A DNA stretch of 64,000 nucleotides from Chrysopilus asiliformis (Eukaryota; Arthropoda; Insecta; Diptera; Rhagionidae): assembly GCA_964034945.1 (NCBI GenBank), contig OZ035960.1:88625848-88689847 (forward strand). Direction: 5' to 3'. A program made the position numbers and the translations under genes. The stretch's first letter is position 1. Each line of letters opens with the position of its first letter. Shown piece by piece: positions 46,976-58,636 of the stretch. The notes beneath the pieces were generated by a model. That model had not been told where the DNA came from. It saw only the letters and a list, made by a program, of their open reading frames with translations, and did no database searches.

Positions 46976-47175
46976 TAATAAAGTAGGCACTCTCGAATAA
47001 AGTAGGCACTCTCGAATAAAATAGGCACTCTCCGGCTCTAGAAGCATGCTCTAAATCTGTGATTCGAATTCGCCATTAGAGTCAGCTTATAAAACATTTG
47101 TACGGTTTTATTAATAGCGATCGGCTAAAAAACAGCTCCTAAAACATTTGTATGGTTTTATTGACAGTGATCGGC
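46976..47175. repeat. Two short tandem repeats
   Basis: TAGGCACTCTCGAATAAAG occurs three times (46984-47035), and the 55-bp unit CTAAAACATTTGTATGGTTT ... GATCGGC occurs twice (47089-47175). Confidence 0.65.
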
Positions 47176-48504
47176 ATTTCAAATGAAAAAACCACGACAA
47201 AAATTTGGCATACCAAAATTTTATAACAAAAACAACCATCAACAGATTTTTTACATTTCCATTAAAAAATATTACTATGTATCAAACATTGCTGGTTCAA
47301 GGAAAGGTGTTGCCGTGAGGTATGAACATCGGGCAAGATCATGGCTCTTTTTGGCACTTTTTTTTGCTAAAAAACTTTCAATTGGGCTGTGAAGAATAGT
47401 TCACAATATTCCTAAAATATCGGTGCGGAGTATCAATGACTTTGCAAATAACGAACAAAACGCTTGGTACATCAAGCCGCATCCAAATCAATCTTTTTAT
47501 CTCTCAAGGTTATGTTTCTGTTCTGTGTACACAAAATTTTATTTTTTTTCGTCGTTTTTGGCAACATGACTCTTTATGCTAAAAACATGTTAGCAACATT
47601 CATCCCATTCAATTTTTCAATGCTCAACAGTGTCTGGGGTGTCTGTTCAATCTTGTCGACCATTGAAAAAAGCCAAAAATTTTTAACCATGAGTGTAGGT
47701 TTTTTTTTTGTGTTGATGATTTATTTGACCAACAAGAGATCATTAAAAGTGACATTTCAACTCTCGACAAATTGCGATTTATTCTTACAGCATTTAAAGC
47801 GTTTTGGAACGCATGTAACACACATTCTAAGAAGTCGTGGTCGTAGGTATGTATCTTTTAAGAAACACTTCTTAGTATATTCATTTCCCTCATATTCTGT
47901 TCGTCTTTTATGTTGTCTTTGATTTCCTAGCACTTGTTTATACCAAACCGCATTAAATGGATATAATTACCTCACCAAGGAATACTAAATTTTTTAATTA
48001 ATGGTTCTTATCTCCGGTAATATCGCTTTAGATGATGATGACTCGTTACCACTGAAATTCTGTAAGTTTATGTGCAAGGTGCGATACAGGTTGATGGTTT
48101 GTTAAGTAGTTTTTCCTTTTCAAATCCACATTTTAAAAAATTCACAGCAGTTTAGTGGTTTTTTTTAGATTATGACGAATTTTTATAATCCTTTTTTTTT
48201 GTGATTCGACACATCAAACCCCGGTTTACGTCACGTTCCCAGAGACGGTTTTACTTCCCGCCTTTTGACAGTTGATCCTAAAACTAATTTTTTCAGGAAT
48301 TTCATTCGAAACTTAATCCGAAAATCTCTTGAGAAGCGCATACCCCGATTTACGTCAAATAAAGCGACGAAAGTGCAGGGAAAAACACTTTCGTCGCTTT
48401 ATTTCTTTGTAAATAAATCAAAACTCATTATATTTGAAATTCTTCCCCAATCGTGCGACAGAAATATTTTCAAAAATAAAACCCCGATTTTCGTCACTTT
48501 CCCA

Positions 48505-50245
48505 CACGGTTAAAATTATTGGACTAACTTTTAATCCCATTTCTGGAATTCGGCATTTTTTAATACTTTTTCTATTAAATTTCAATCCTCGCAAATTATT
48601 AACTACATTTTTAACCCTTCTATTATGTTCGGGTCATTTCATGACCCAAAACAACTTTAAACCAAAATTTTCGTTATTAAAAATTCCATGAGTTCAAATT
48701 TCTTTTGAACAGTGGGACGAATTGTAACGTATTTTATGATAATTCAATTACTTTTGTTATACCTTTCACAGGTAGACGGCAATAGGTTTTGTATACACAC
48801 GACACGTTCGGGTCATGGCGTGACCCGTAGTGTGTTTGTATGACAAATAATATGCAATGCCACACCCTTCTTGTGTTCACCGGCTTCACGAGGTCCAAGC
48901 TATATATACTCCGACTTCGCAAACCACATGTGAATTATAATCGAAGAAAAAAATCATATTCGCTGAATCCTATTTGCATAGGAATGGGTTCGCCAATACT
49001 TAGGCTTCGTTCCAATTTTTTTGTGGTACTGAGTCCTACATAATATTGGAGTCACTTCTAAAAACAATGGGAACGATTCCATTCTATAATATAGCTATGC
49101 TTCCCCCTCAGTATAGGAATGTCTCCATTAAAAACTAGGAACGGGTGCTACTTTTGTTGGAATGTGTCCATTCTTCTCTCAGCCCTATTTACATAGTAAT
49201 GATTCCACGAAAACTAGGACTAGTTCCAATATTTATGGAAGCCTTTGCTACAAAGTGGTGCAATGACTCCTATAATCGCTTTCCCATATTTTATAGGAAC
49301 GATTACTATGCGGATTTTTTTCCGTGAAAAGCCCATTCTTTTTTGAAGGCAAACCGATCGCTGGTCAGTCGCGGTGTTGATTTATTTGTTGTTAACGCAT
49401 ATGTATTATGGACTGAAATTCATCCCACCTGGAACAATAATAAACTTTTTAAACGCCGCCTGTTCTTGCAAGAGTTAGGCGGAAGTCTTGTTCGCCCATA
49501 TATTATTGTACGGACCGATATGTCAAGAGCTGAAGATCATTAGAAATTTGCGTGCCGAAGAGGCATCATCCACAGCGGCTTCTCCACCAACTAAGAAAAG
49601 GAAGGCGAGTGATCGTAAACTCTATAATTTCTGTATAGAGAACGTCACAGGATTTTTGTATTTACTGTGATTCTGTGCATGTGTTAGTGTCCTGCGGGTA
49701 AAAAATCAGCTGAAAATTTAAAATTTTTTTACTCCGAGCCGACGAGTTTGAAATTTAAGGCTATAGATGTATTAGTGATGGGATTTCTTTATTCCCGGCA
49801 AGGAAAAAAAAACTTTTGGTCCTTGCAACGTTTATAACAAAGCAGTTTGTCCAGACCATCGTCACACTACCACCATCAGAAACCTTATTGCGAAGATTAT
49901 GTACCTATATAAATTGTAATTTTAGGATTATTTTGTATGCATTATATGATAAATACACGTGGGTCATTTTATGACCCGAACATGTTATGTGTGTGTGTTA
50001 TTTGAACATAATAGAAGGGTTAATCAAACTTGTATTATTTTTCAATATTTTTTTAGAGTTATTACAATCTATATAAAAATGTTTTAACATTTAATGCCAA
50101 CAACATTAAATGGGTATTTTCGTAATGCTTTTTGTATCAACTTATAATCCTAGTTTTGAAATTCGATATTTTTTAATAAAATTTGTATTATTTTTGAATA
50201 TTTTTTTTAATTTTTCCTTCCATTATAATTCGCGTATGGTATGGC
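48505..50245 (+). mobile_element. CACGGT-ended repeat, copy interrupted by the piggyBac insertion
   Basis: Starts CACGGTTAAAATTATTGGAC and continues collinearly with the copy at 18209. It is broken at TTAA 48611 and resumes at 50020, ending near TTATAATTCGC. Related copies lie at 18209-18500 (+), about 45065-45391 (-) and 14930-14975 (-). The clean CACGG start preceded by TA in some copies suggests a Tc1/mariner-type non-autonomous element. Confidence 0.7.
48615..50019 (+). mobile_element. piggyBac-like element, decayed, with TTAA duplications
   Basis: The 16-bp ends CCCTTCTATTATGTTC and its inverse are perfect, and both are flanked by TTAA (48611-48614 and 50020-50023). Inside, at about 49330-49680 on the plus strand, is a broken transposase C-terminus: RWSVAV, then VVNAYVLWTEIHP, FKRRLFLQELGGSLVRP, and a lysine-rich PPTKKRKASDRK stretch. 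This order (RWP-x-A ... NAY ... RR-x-FL-x-ELG-x-x-LV) is characteristic of piggyBac transposases. The DDE catalytic core is missing and frameshifts are present. The element sits inside another repeat whose empty site survives at about 18310. It also carries repeated palindromes of the form GGGTCAT-N3-ATGACCC near both ends. Confidence 0.85.
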
Positions 50246-51069
50246 TTTCTTTCGTTGAAAGCTTTGATCTCATTGGTCGAGAAGCTTCAATCGCAATCGC
50301 AATTGGAATCGCAATCGTAATCGCAATCGCAATTGGAATCGCAATCGCAATCGTTAGCCTGAATTAGGCTTTACTCAAAATTTACAAAAAAAAATTTTAA
50401 TCAAAAAAATTTTAATCAAAAAAATTTTCGTCCGATCAGTCAGAAATTTCCAACAGAATAGAATAATTGTACGAGTAAAAAAAAACTTACGGACGACGAA
50501 AATCAAACTTTCTTTTGTCCAAAAACAAGAAATATTCACAAATTCACAAAAAATACTCTAAAAACGCCAACAAGAAATCAGTGCAGAATTAAGTATGCAG
50601 AAATCCCTGACGACATTAAATCCGCAGTTACATGATTAAAAGCGATTGCGTGATGCAGAAAAGTGGTCCGGCATCTCTCATCAAAAAGCTCAAGTTGAAC
50701 AACATTTCCGGGGCGAATGTAGACCTTTTACGTGTAGTTTTAATGTAGGGCCTTGATATAAAAAAAAAATCATGCCTGCGCGAAATAAAAAAAAACATAA
50801 TTTTTACAAATTTATTGAACCGATCGATCCTTTTCGTGAGGCCACACCAAAACCGTGCGTCTGTAATCCAAAGCTATCCAACAACCATTTAGTAATCTTA
50901 CTTATGATATTTACAGAGGCGTGGGGGTATATCACAGTAAGTAATAAGATCAGTGATCGATTCACAAAATCGCGATCAGTTGCTAGTGTTCAAAGTGATA
51001 GTCATCACACAATGATGCTAAAACCCAATTTAGTCCAATGGGCCACCCCCGCGAATCTCCCCTCCCCGC

Positions 51070-52300
51070 AACATAGTTTCGGTCGATAGTGCTCGCATCA
51101 TATTTCCCATGTCGACGAGCGCAGCATAACCAAGAATCACTTCAAGACGCGATCATCGCTAAGGTGCTGTTCCACACCGTCTTCGCGTCCCAAACTGGAG
51201 AGTGCTCTTTGTGTGCCATCAGCCATCCACCAACACACATATGCGCACAGCACGGCTTTAAATGCCGAGTGTGACAGAGGGAAAAAAAACAACAACAACC
51301 AACCAACATAACGAAATTGAAAAAGAACCCGAAGAAAAAAAAAGTAATAATAAATAAATAAATTTTTTTTTCTACATTGACCGGCAAATCGCATGCCGTG
51401 GGAAACAATTCGTTTCTTCGGATTGGAATGACGGTCGAAAGAGATAGTACGATTGGCTTTGATCGCGTAGAGTAGAGCGGGACAGGTGCTGAGCCAAGCA
51501 CGGTGTATAATAAAACTCCAGTACAAAAAGAAGTCCAAAAAAGAGTCGAAGAGAGCAAAAAAGACAAAGCATTCTGACTGACTCGCCTGGCACACCGAAC
51601 CCAGTTTCTCGCCCTGCCCGGCCCCTGGCGATCAAGTCAAACACTATATCCATCCATAGCTCAAGGAACTCACTCGGCGATGATCTTCCGAAGAGGCAGC
51701 ACAACAACAACAGCAACAACAACACCAGGAAAAAAAGAAACGCAGCGAAATAAAATTAAAATAATGGTGAATTACAACAACAACAACAAATACCGGTGAA
51801 CAGGTAAGTTGGAGTCTGCTGAGAGAGAGATCGCTCTATAGCTACACGTATAGTAACAACATTAGATCGCATCGATCGGTAGCGAGGATCACCACATCAG
51901 GTAAATCGTGTTTGTACTTCAAGTCGGTTTTACTGTAGCCCCATACAAAGCCCGGCTTGACTTAAAATGCACTCGCATCCAGGCGAGGTTTAGTTTTACA
52001 GAAACGTATCAACTCTCCCCGCGCACTAGCCCTGCTTGAAATATCTTCTCGAACTCCAGCTCAAGCTGATCTTCTCAGGTGGTTGGTTACCTTTACCCAT
52101 TAGATAGACTGGGTCTCTCGACTCGATCTCCAGCAAAATTGATCGTGCATTGCTTGCTACTCGTATTTTCGTTGCGATCGTCTTGTATTTCATGTTTACC
52201 TCGACGACGACTAGAAGATGCTGGTGACTCTAAGACAGTTTACCTGGGCAGGCAAAGCAACCATACGGAAGATCGAGATGGCCTGTAGTAGGAATACTAC
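51070..52300. promoter_or_regulatory. Repeat-free block with Su(H) site; candidate Delta enhancer or nested promoter
   Basis: This stretch is higher in G+C than its surroundings and free of recognised repeats. It contains CCGTGGGAAAC (51396-51406), a consensus Su(H) site, and TTTCCCATG (51098), a weaker one. It also has a CAGGTGG E-box (52076) and clustered CAA repeats ending in AACAGGTAAGTTGG (51799-51812), a strong plus-strand splice donor. It may be an enhancer, or the 5' UTR exon of an unannotated plus-strand transcript. Both are inference. Confidence 0.35.
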
Positions 52301-53082
52301 AGCAACATTTATGGATTTTTAGTAGCGCAGCAGCTGATCGGATTAGCCAGGGATCATATTTGGTACTGTTGGAATGGACTACTAATAAGCCTTTACTACT
52401 TAATTACTTAATTGGACGGATTTGGTATCGATCAGTGATCGTTTTTAGTTGCATTTAGCAGTTGGTCCAAATTGTCCAGTTTTTCCAGTGGTAAAAATGT
52501 TGTGAAACGTTTTTAAATAAATGAGATTGTAAATTAAACTTGACAGTTTGAAGACATTCTCGAATTTGGGTATTTGAGTCTAAATTAGGTATGCTAAAAT
52601 AGGCAAAAAAAATCATCTATCGGTCTAAGCTGAGCTCCTAATTTTTTGCACTTGTCCCTTCAAAAATTCTATAAGTATCTGAATTTGAACGAAAAATCTA
52701 TAAGTATTTGAATATAAATATTTGATGGTGCTTACAGTTGAATTTTGCGAGGGGGTGGTCAGGGGGGGGGGGGTGGATTTGAGACACGAAATGGTGGAAA
52801 GGTAGACAAAATGAAAGATGAAGAAAAAGGTGGATTAGATTGTTGGAACTTTCGTCCTTGGAAATGGGTTTAAAAACTACAAGTGTGTACACCACCTTAG
52901 AGATTATCTAAAAAAAACATCAAGCATTTTAGAGAGGACATCGCAGGTTTTTGGATACTGTCACCAGGCAAAAATGCCACAGGGAAAATTGGGAACAGCT
53001 CGACAAGTTGGTAGGGAGTTCGAAAAATCAGAAGATAATTTACTTATGATGAAGCTGGATAAAAAACAATAAAGTAAATGCA

Positions 53083-53600
53083 CCAAATTCCGACCAATTC
53101 TCAAACAATCAGTCTTAGCTTTAAAGAATAAGAAATCTATAAGCGTTTCGTTAAATATTTTATTTTGTTTTTATTCTTCTATTATTTCTTAATTCATCTG
53201 TCGTGATTTGTGCGTAATTCCGACTAAAAATTGAAGTTGGAGCTAATTCCGACCAACCACGCTCGTAAATCCGACCGGCATGAACTTTTGATGGCAAACC
53301 CATTTAAAAATGAAAAAATAAAATATTTCCAGAAGTTTTCCAGAAATTAAAACGGCATTAGAAAGGATGATGAAGATTTTTTTATTTAATGACCCTAATT
53401 CCGATCCCAACTTTTAATTAAAAATTACTAAATACACTGCCATTCTTTATTTATAGTAACATTCTATTTACTGAAATATATTTTACCAAAAGTTTAGGAT
53501 ATTTTGAATTTAATCTGAATTTATATGAATGTAAAAATCAGTCTCACGTGAAAAAATGTCATGTTCCCTAATTCCGTTCCACAAGGCGGAATTATGGACA
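53083..53600. repeat. Repeat-like segment with many AATTCCGACC motifs
   Basis: TAATTCCGACC or close variants occur at least six times, and GGCGGAATTATGG near the right end is their inverse. The ends are not defined; a MITE with subterminal repeats is possible. Confidence 0.4.
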
Positions 53601-54120
53601 TTTTGTACGTAATTATCAACCAAATTAAAATACATTTTTCTGGACTCTAAATTAACTCTAATATTAAAGTAAAATATTCACATATATTTGAAAATACATA
53701 AAATTAAATCTAATTCGTATAAGGTCTGTGGCAATCGGAGTATAAGTACTCAAATCGCGTTTTACTCCACCAAATCTTGTAAGCCTGCGTAGAAGCTGGT
53801 AAAGCAGGCTCTGATGACGGTGAGCCAGCTTCCATACCAGAAACAGGCTCCTGATGGGTTTTCAGGGCAAACATGCCTCACCTGTTGGGGGGGAATTTCG
53901 GGTGTGAAAGCCTACACAAAAATAATATAACATGTTTGTTATATTATTTTTTTTTGTAGACCTGTAAGCCAAGAAATTCCAATAAAATTACATAATTTAA
54001 CAACATTCGAGATTTAAACTCACTTTCGAAGCTAAAAAAAAATCTTTGCAAATTTTGGTTCTTTTCCTCGGCAAATTCGGTAACCCTTTATATGGACTTG
54101 TCCGTGCCAAAGTTCTGATT

Positions 54121-54345
54121 TTATTTACCCCCCCCCCCCTCTCCCACACACACAATCTCTCCTTCTACCCTTTTTTCCCACCACCCTTTCTTCCTTAACC
54201 GCCTTTCCCCCTTTCTTTCCCCCCACACTTTCTTCCTTAACCGCCTTTCCCCCTTCCTTTCCACCACCCTTTCTTCCTTAGCTGCCTTTCCGCCTTTCTT
54301 TCCTCCCACCCTTTCTTCTTTAACCACCTTTCCCCCTTTTTCCGT
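54121..54345. repeat. Pyrimidine-rich tandem repeat, about 56 bp, three units
   Basis: CCCTTTCTTCCTTAACCGCC and variants repeat after a run of C; the minus-strand reading RRLRKKxWxERKGE is a by-product. Confidence 0.7.
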
Positions 54346-54348
54346 TGC

Positions 54349-54451
54349 ACGCAACCCACAAAGAATTGCGGACCATGATTGACTTGTATTAACATTTGTA
54401 AGGGTTTGTGGAAATACGCCAACAGAAGGGTCTCTGATAGCAGTCTAGACC
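54349..54451 (-). mobile_element. LINE 3' end fragment, GATGAT-tailed family, diverged
   Basis: TTACAAATGTTAATACAAGT and GGTCCGCAATTCTTTGTGGG on the minus strand align with the KCCNASMVR part of the other copies; it is more diverged and truncated on both sides. Confidence 0.45.
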
Positions 54452-54949
54452 GAAAATATCATTAGCACCATGGAATCGCCCTCACACTACTTCGACAATA
54501 TCAACCCACTACTATTTTATCATCCCGGATTTAAAAATATAATAGTGTACCGTGAATTCTAACACTAAGCATCCTCTTTGCACCCAGAATTAGTTAATTA
54601 GAATCTCTCTTTTTCATGAATTCAAAGTTGAAGAAAAAGAAGAAGAAAAAAAACGCCTTTTTATACTTCTAATTCAGTTCTTGACTTATTGCTTAATGTG
54701 CCAACGTATAGTTAACCACTTTTGATCTACAGTCTTTCTTATTTCACTTTTTTTATCATTTTTTCAGCTTCAGCTTTTGCTTTTGATGGTGATGATGATT
54801 ATAAAATGTTTCGTCTTTTTGATTTTTATGCTTTTAATGTAATTTAGAGATGTATTATATGGGATTATTTTTTTTTTTTTTGTGTTTTATACACGAAATG
54901 GGAGGTTATCCACCATCAAGACGATTATGAAAAATCTTCACTTTTCGAA

Positions 54950-55075
54950 ATAAGACGAAGTCGTCGCGCCGCGCTCGCTCAGCAATCTATATAAAAGCGA
55001 TGAAAGAAAAGCCCCAAGAAGAAGAAGAAGCAGAAGATGGTAAGGCATCCCAATTCGATCGTCGTCGTCGTCGTC
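54950..55075 (+). promoter_or_regulatory. Candidate core promoter with TATA box
   Basis: A short GC-rich stretch (GTCGTCGCGCCGCGCTCGCTC) ends in TATATAAAAG (54988-54997), a near-ideal TATA box. It is followed by a GAAGAAGAAG run and TCGTCGTCGTCGTCG. No ORF of note follows within a few hundred bases, so a noncoding transcript or chance remain possible. Confidence 0.25.
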
Positions 55076-55099
55076 GTCATCGTCTATTAAGTTTTATAA

Positions 55100-56510
55100 A
55101 CGAAAAATAGAATTATGGATAAGAAAGAGAATATTTTTCGGGGGCCCCCTCCATTTAGACGGTGAATTACATGGTCAAGCAAAAGATTGAATAATTAGCT
55201 AAGGAGGAGAATGGTAATCTACCTGGTGATGCTGTGAAATAGATTTCTACCTGACCTAACCATCTATCCATCCATCCATCCATCCAAACACAACTGAAAA
55301 CAATCTTTTATATAGCAGATAAATAGATAGTTGGATGGATAGATATTTTATTCAGAATGGACGCTGTTTACCCAAATAATGGTGAATAGATTTGAATTGT
55401 GGTTGAATATTTCTTTTTTTTCTGGGGAAGAGCACGGACACCCAGATTATTTTTCTTTTAAGATTTTTCTCAATGATTTGAAGATGTGATTTACCTCAAT
55501 TATTGATCGATGGTTAATTGAGAGGTGGAAAAAAAGGTGGTTGTCTGTGGTGGATGGTTACAACATGTGACTACTACTCACACTTCATCTATCTATCTAT
55601 TTATCTATTTTACTACCAAGTTTATTATTAGCATTTTCAGTGGAAGCTCATCTTTTATCTCATTTTATTTTGACACTTGAGAATTGAATTGCGTTTCGCC
55701 GTTTCTTTTGGAAATTCATCTTTCAATAAAAACATTTTTTTTTCTTAAAAAATCCATCACTTTGGAATGGGAATTTTTATTCTTCGTTGCGTTGCAAAGA
55801 TGTATTAATTTGTAAATGATTTTATTCACAGATGATAATGCAATAAAAAGAATTCCCACAAAATTATTTACTAAATGATTAATTAGCACTTTAGGCAGTC
55901 GCTATAAAAACACTTAAGTGGTAATTAGTCGTAAAGTAAGTTTTTGTCTTTTAGGGGAATATAAAATTGCAATAGAATAGACAGATTTAAGTACCGACAA
56001 TTTTAGCAAATCGAAGATCTTTGCTAATTTGATGATGACGGTGATTTTTTTTCGCAAGATAAAGAAAAAAACAATGAATTTCGCAAGAACAAAATTGTCA
56101 AAAAAAATATTAACATTTTTTCCCACAGTTTTTGTATATTTAAAAAATTACCTAAGGTTTAAAGTTAAAAAATTAATATCAAAAATATTTTTTGTGGTTT
56201 TTTCAGTACTTCTATTTTCGTTTTCTACATTTTAACGCTCAAACGTTACAGCCGATTCGCTTCACATTTGGTATTAATCGAAGACCACTGTTTTACTGAA
56301 TGTCTAAAGTAGGATTTAGGCATATTGTCCCGGTGTCCCAAAAACTAATTTCTGTTCCGGATTATTCGATTTGGTCTTGAAGCCGGTGTTGTGAAGATTG
56401 TTTACAAAACGTATTTTGGGCAATAGATTACCTGCATAGTAAACAATGTAATGAATGTACACAATAGCTGTATTTTTTTTACTGATCCTCTCATACAACT
56501 CTCATACAAA
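55100..56510. other. Intron stretch with only short microsatellites
   Basis: ATCC repeats at 55264-55287 and TATC repeats at 55585-55607; otherwise nothing can be named. Confidence 0.4.
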
Positions 56511-56519
56511 TTCGTAACT

Positions 56520-56741
56520 CAAGTTCTTCCTTGAGCCTCCCCGTTTTCGTACAGTAAAGTTTAGGAGTTCCTTCATTCCGCGATCAACAAAACTATGGAA
56601 AGATTTACCATCCGACGTATTCCCCTTGGACTATAACCTGCAGAAGTTTAAGGAGGGCATAAACCGACATCTCCTTTCGTTCTTCCGACCATCCTGAGCT
56701 GTTCTTCGGCATTAAAGCTCAGGCTGAAACTATAAAAAAAA
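56520..56741 (+). mobile_element. LINE 3' end with intact C-terminal RT segment and A-tail
   Basis: The plus strand reads PRFRTVKFRSSFIPRSTKLW, then KDLPSDVFPLDYNLQKFKEG and INRHLLSFFRPS with a stop. This is the usual C-terminus of jockey-type non-LTR ORF2 (SFIPxxxxLWNxLP...YDLQxFK). It is followed by a roughly 45-base 3' UTR (TTCGGCATTAAAGCTCAGGC...CTATAA) and a run of A. The copy is 5'-truncated, as expected from target-primed reverse transcription. It is the reference copy for a seven-member set in the window. Confidence 0.85.
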
Positions 56742-57040
56742 GTTTTATCGGGTTCATGATCTGATTTGCTTTCTGAGTTAATGGGAAATAAAAAATGCCA
56801 CCCGGTGCGTGTCTAAGCTTGCGTCTTTGGTTTCATAGTTGTATGGATATTGAATACTATTTCCATCGCATTAGCGTCATTATCCTAAAACGGAAAAGAC
56901 GTAGCGGCGAGAAAAAGATGCTATTCCTATTTTAGCTGGTAATTACATGGGTTTTGCGATTTTGTAAGTTATTGCCACAACATACGGGTTACACTGTAGC
57001 CTAAAAACAAATTTAACCTCACAATAAACTCGCTTACGTT

Positions 57041-58321
57041 TTTATACCCGTATGGTGAAACCAAAGGGTATATTAACTTTGCCTTACCATTTGTAACGTC
57101 AAGATCCCGTCATCACACACAAAAATGAATTACACCAGTGTGTTTAGAATGATAAAAATATCTAATTTTTGCATGTCCGTCCGTCTGTCCGTCTGTCCGT
57201 CCGTCCGTCTGTCCGTCCGTCTGTCCGTCCGTCTGTCTGTCTGTGGCGCGGATTGCGGGCGCACGGATGGAGCTAGAGACTTGAAAGTTTGCACAGATCC
57301 GTTTTTCGTAAAATGCGAGGCTAAGTTCCTTAATGGGCAAAAATGGACCATTAGGGGGGGGGTATCCCCCATACGAACGAAAACGTTTTTATGAATATAT
57401 CGAAAACGGTGTATCTTATCAAAAAAGTGTAAGAACAAAAGTTATTTAGGATATGATTCTACATAAAACTCCCATACATCAAAATCCGATTGGAATAAAT
57501 TTTTAAACATCTTATTGGAAAGTTTGACTTCAAAGTGGAATTTTGGTACAACTGTTCGAATTTTGATACGAATATCACCATACGGGTTTTCAATAAATGC
57601 CAGATTGCCAATTATAGCTTTTGTTATGTTTTTAATTATATTTTATGCGGGTGGTAGATCTGTGGCGTTATACTTTATGAATTTTTGTGGAACATTTCAC
57701 AAATAGATAATAAACATAATAAAAGCTATAATTGCCAATCTGGCAATTATTGAAAACCCGTATGGTGATATTCGTATCAAAATTCGAGCACTTGTACCAA
57801 AATTCCACTTTGAAGTCAAACTTTCCAATAAGATTTTTTAAAATTTATTCCAATCGGATTTTGATGTATGGGAGTTTTATGTAGAATCACAGCCTAAATA
57901 ACTTTTGTTCTTGGACTTTTTTGATAAGATGCACCGTTTTTGAGATATTCACAAAAAACGATTTCGTACGTATGGGGGGTACCCCCCCCTAATGGTCCAT
58001 TTTTGCCCATTAACGAACTTAGCCTCGCATTTTACGAAAAACGGATCTGTGCAAACATTCAAGTCTCTAGCTCAATCCGTGCACCCGCAATCCGCGCCAC
58101 AGGACAGACAGACAGACGGACGGACAGACGGACGGACGGACAGACAGACAGACAGACGGGCGGACAGACAGACAGACAGACAGACAGACGGACGGACATG
58201 CTATTTTTATCATTCTAAACACACTGGTGTAATTCATTTTTGTGTGTGATGATGGGATCTTGGCGTTACAAACGGTAAGGCAAAGTTAATATACCCTTTG
58301 GTTTCACCATACGGGTATAAA
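57041..58321. mobile_element. 1.28-kb foldback element with about 590-bp inverted arms
   Basis: Left ATACCCGTATGGTGAAACCA and right CCATACGGGTAT ends are inverted, and the arms remain alignable to a spacer of about 70 bp (57634-57705). Each arm carries a GTCCGTCCGTCTGTC microsatellite. There is a second internal terminus-like motif, CACCATACGGGT, at the inner end of each arm. ORFs in it are microsatellite readings. No transposase is present. Confidence 0.8.
57171..57244. repeat. GTCCGTCC/GTCTGTC microsatellite
   Basis: Pure tetranucleotide variants in the left arm of the foldback element; the mirror tract is at 58103-58197. Similar tracts lie at 20036-20092, 24072-24150, 59557-59580 and 62175-62240. 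Confidence 0.85.
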
Positions 58322-58636
58322 AAATTAAATAAAGCAAAAATAAATACAATAAATAACAAAAAAACGGTCTTCGTTACGTTTTTCGTTATTGTAACGAAAT
58401 TAAATTTCTATAACGTTATAACGCAGTTTTGAGGAAAAAACTGGAAAATCGTTATTTCGTTTCGGTTTTTCGTTACGATAACTTTTCCCATCCCTGCTTT
58501 TTTTACCTTCGATGATATTTTGGTAAAAAAGAATATTTTTGTTCTCAAAAAAGGGCTTTTAACGCAAATCTAACGTACATAAGTTTTTTTAGAATCCCTA
58601 GTTTATAAAAACCCGAATAACACCATTTTTTTTATA

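Noticed and set aside
50772..51089. 105-codon ATG frame starting MPARNKKKHNF
   Set aside because: There is an internal GTAAGT and no recognisable domain; the frame crosses the candidate regulatory block and shows no further exon.
51137..51725. Three overlapping minus-strand frames of 117-152 codons
   Set aside because: Mutually exclusive frames, hydrophobic runs from T-rich tracts, and no conserved motif; tested as Delta leader exons and not fitting.
57113..58249. Frames with TDRRTDRRTDGQ repeats on both strands
   Set aside because: Produced by the GTCC/GTCT microsatellites of the foldback element.
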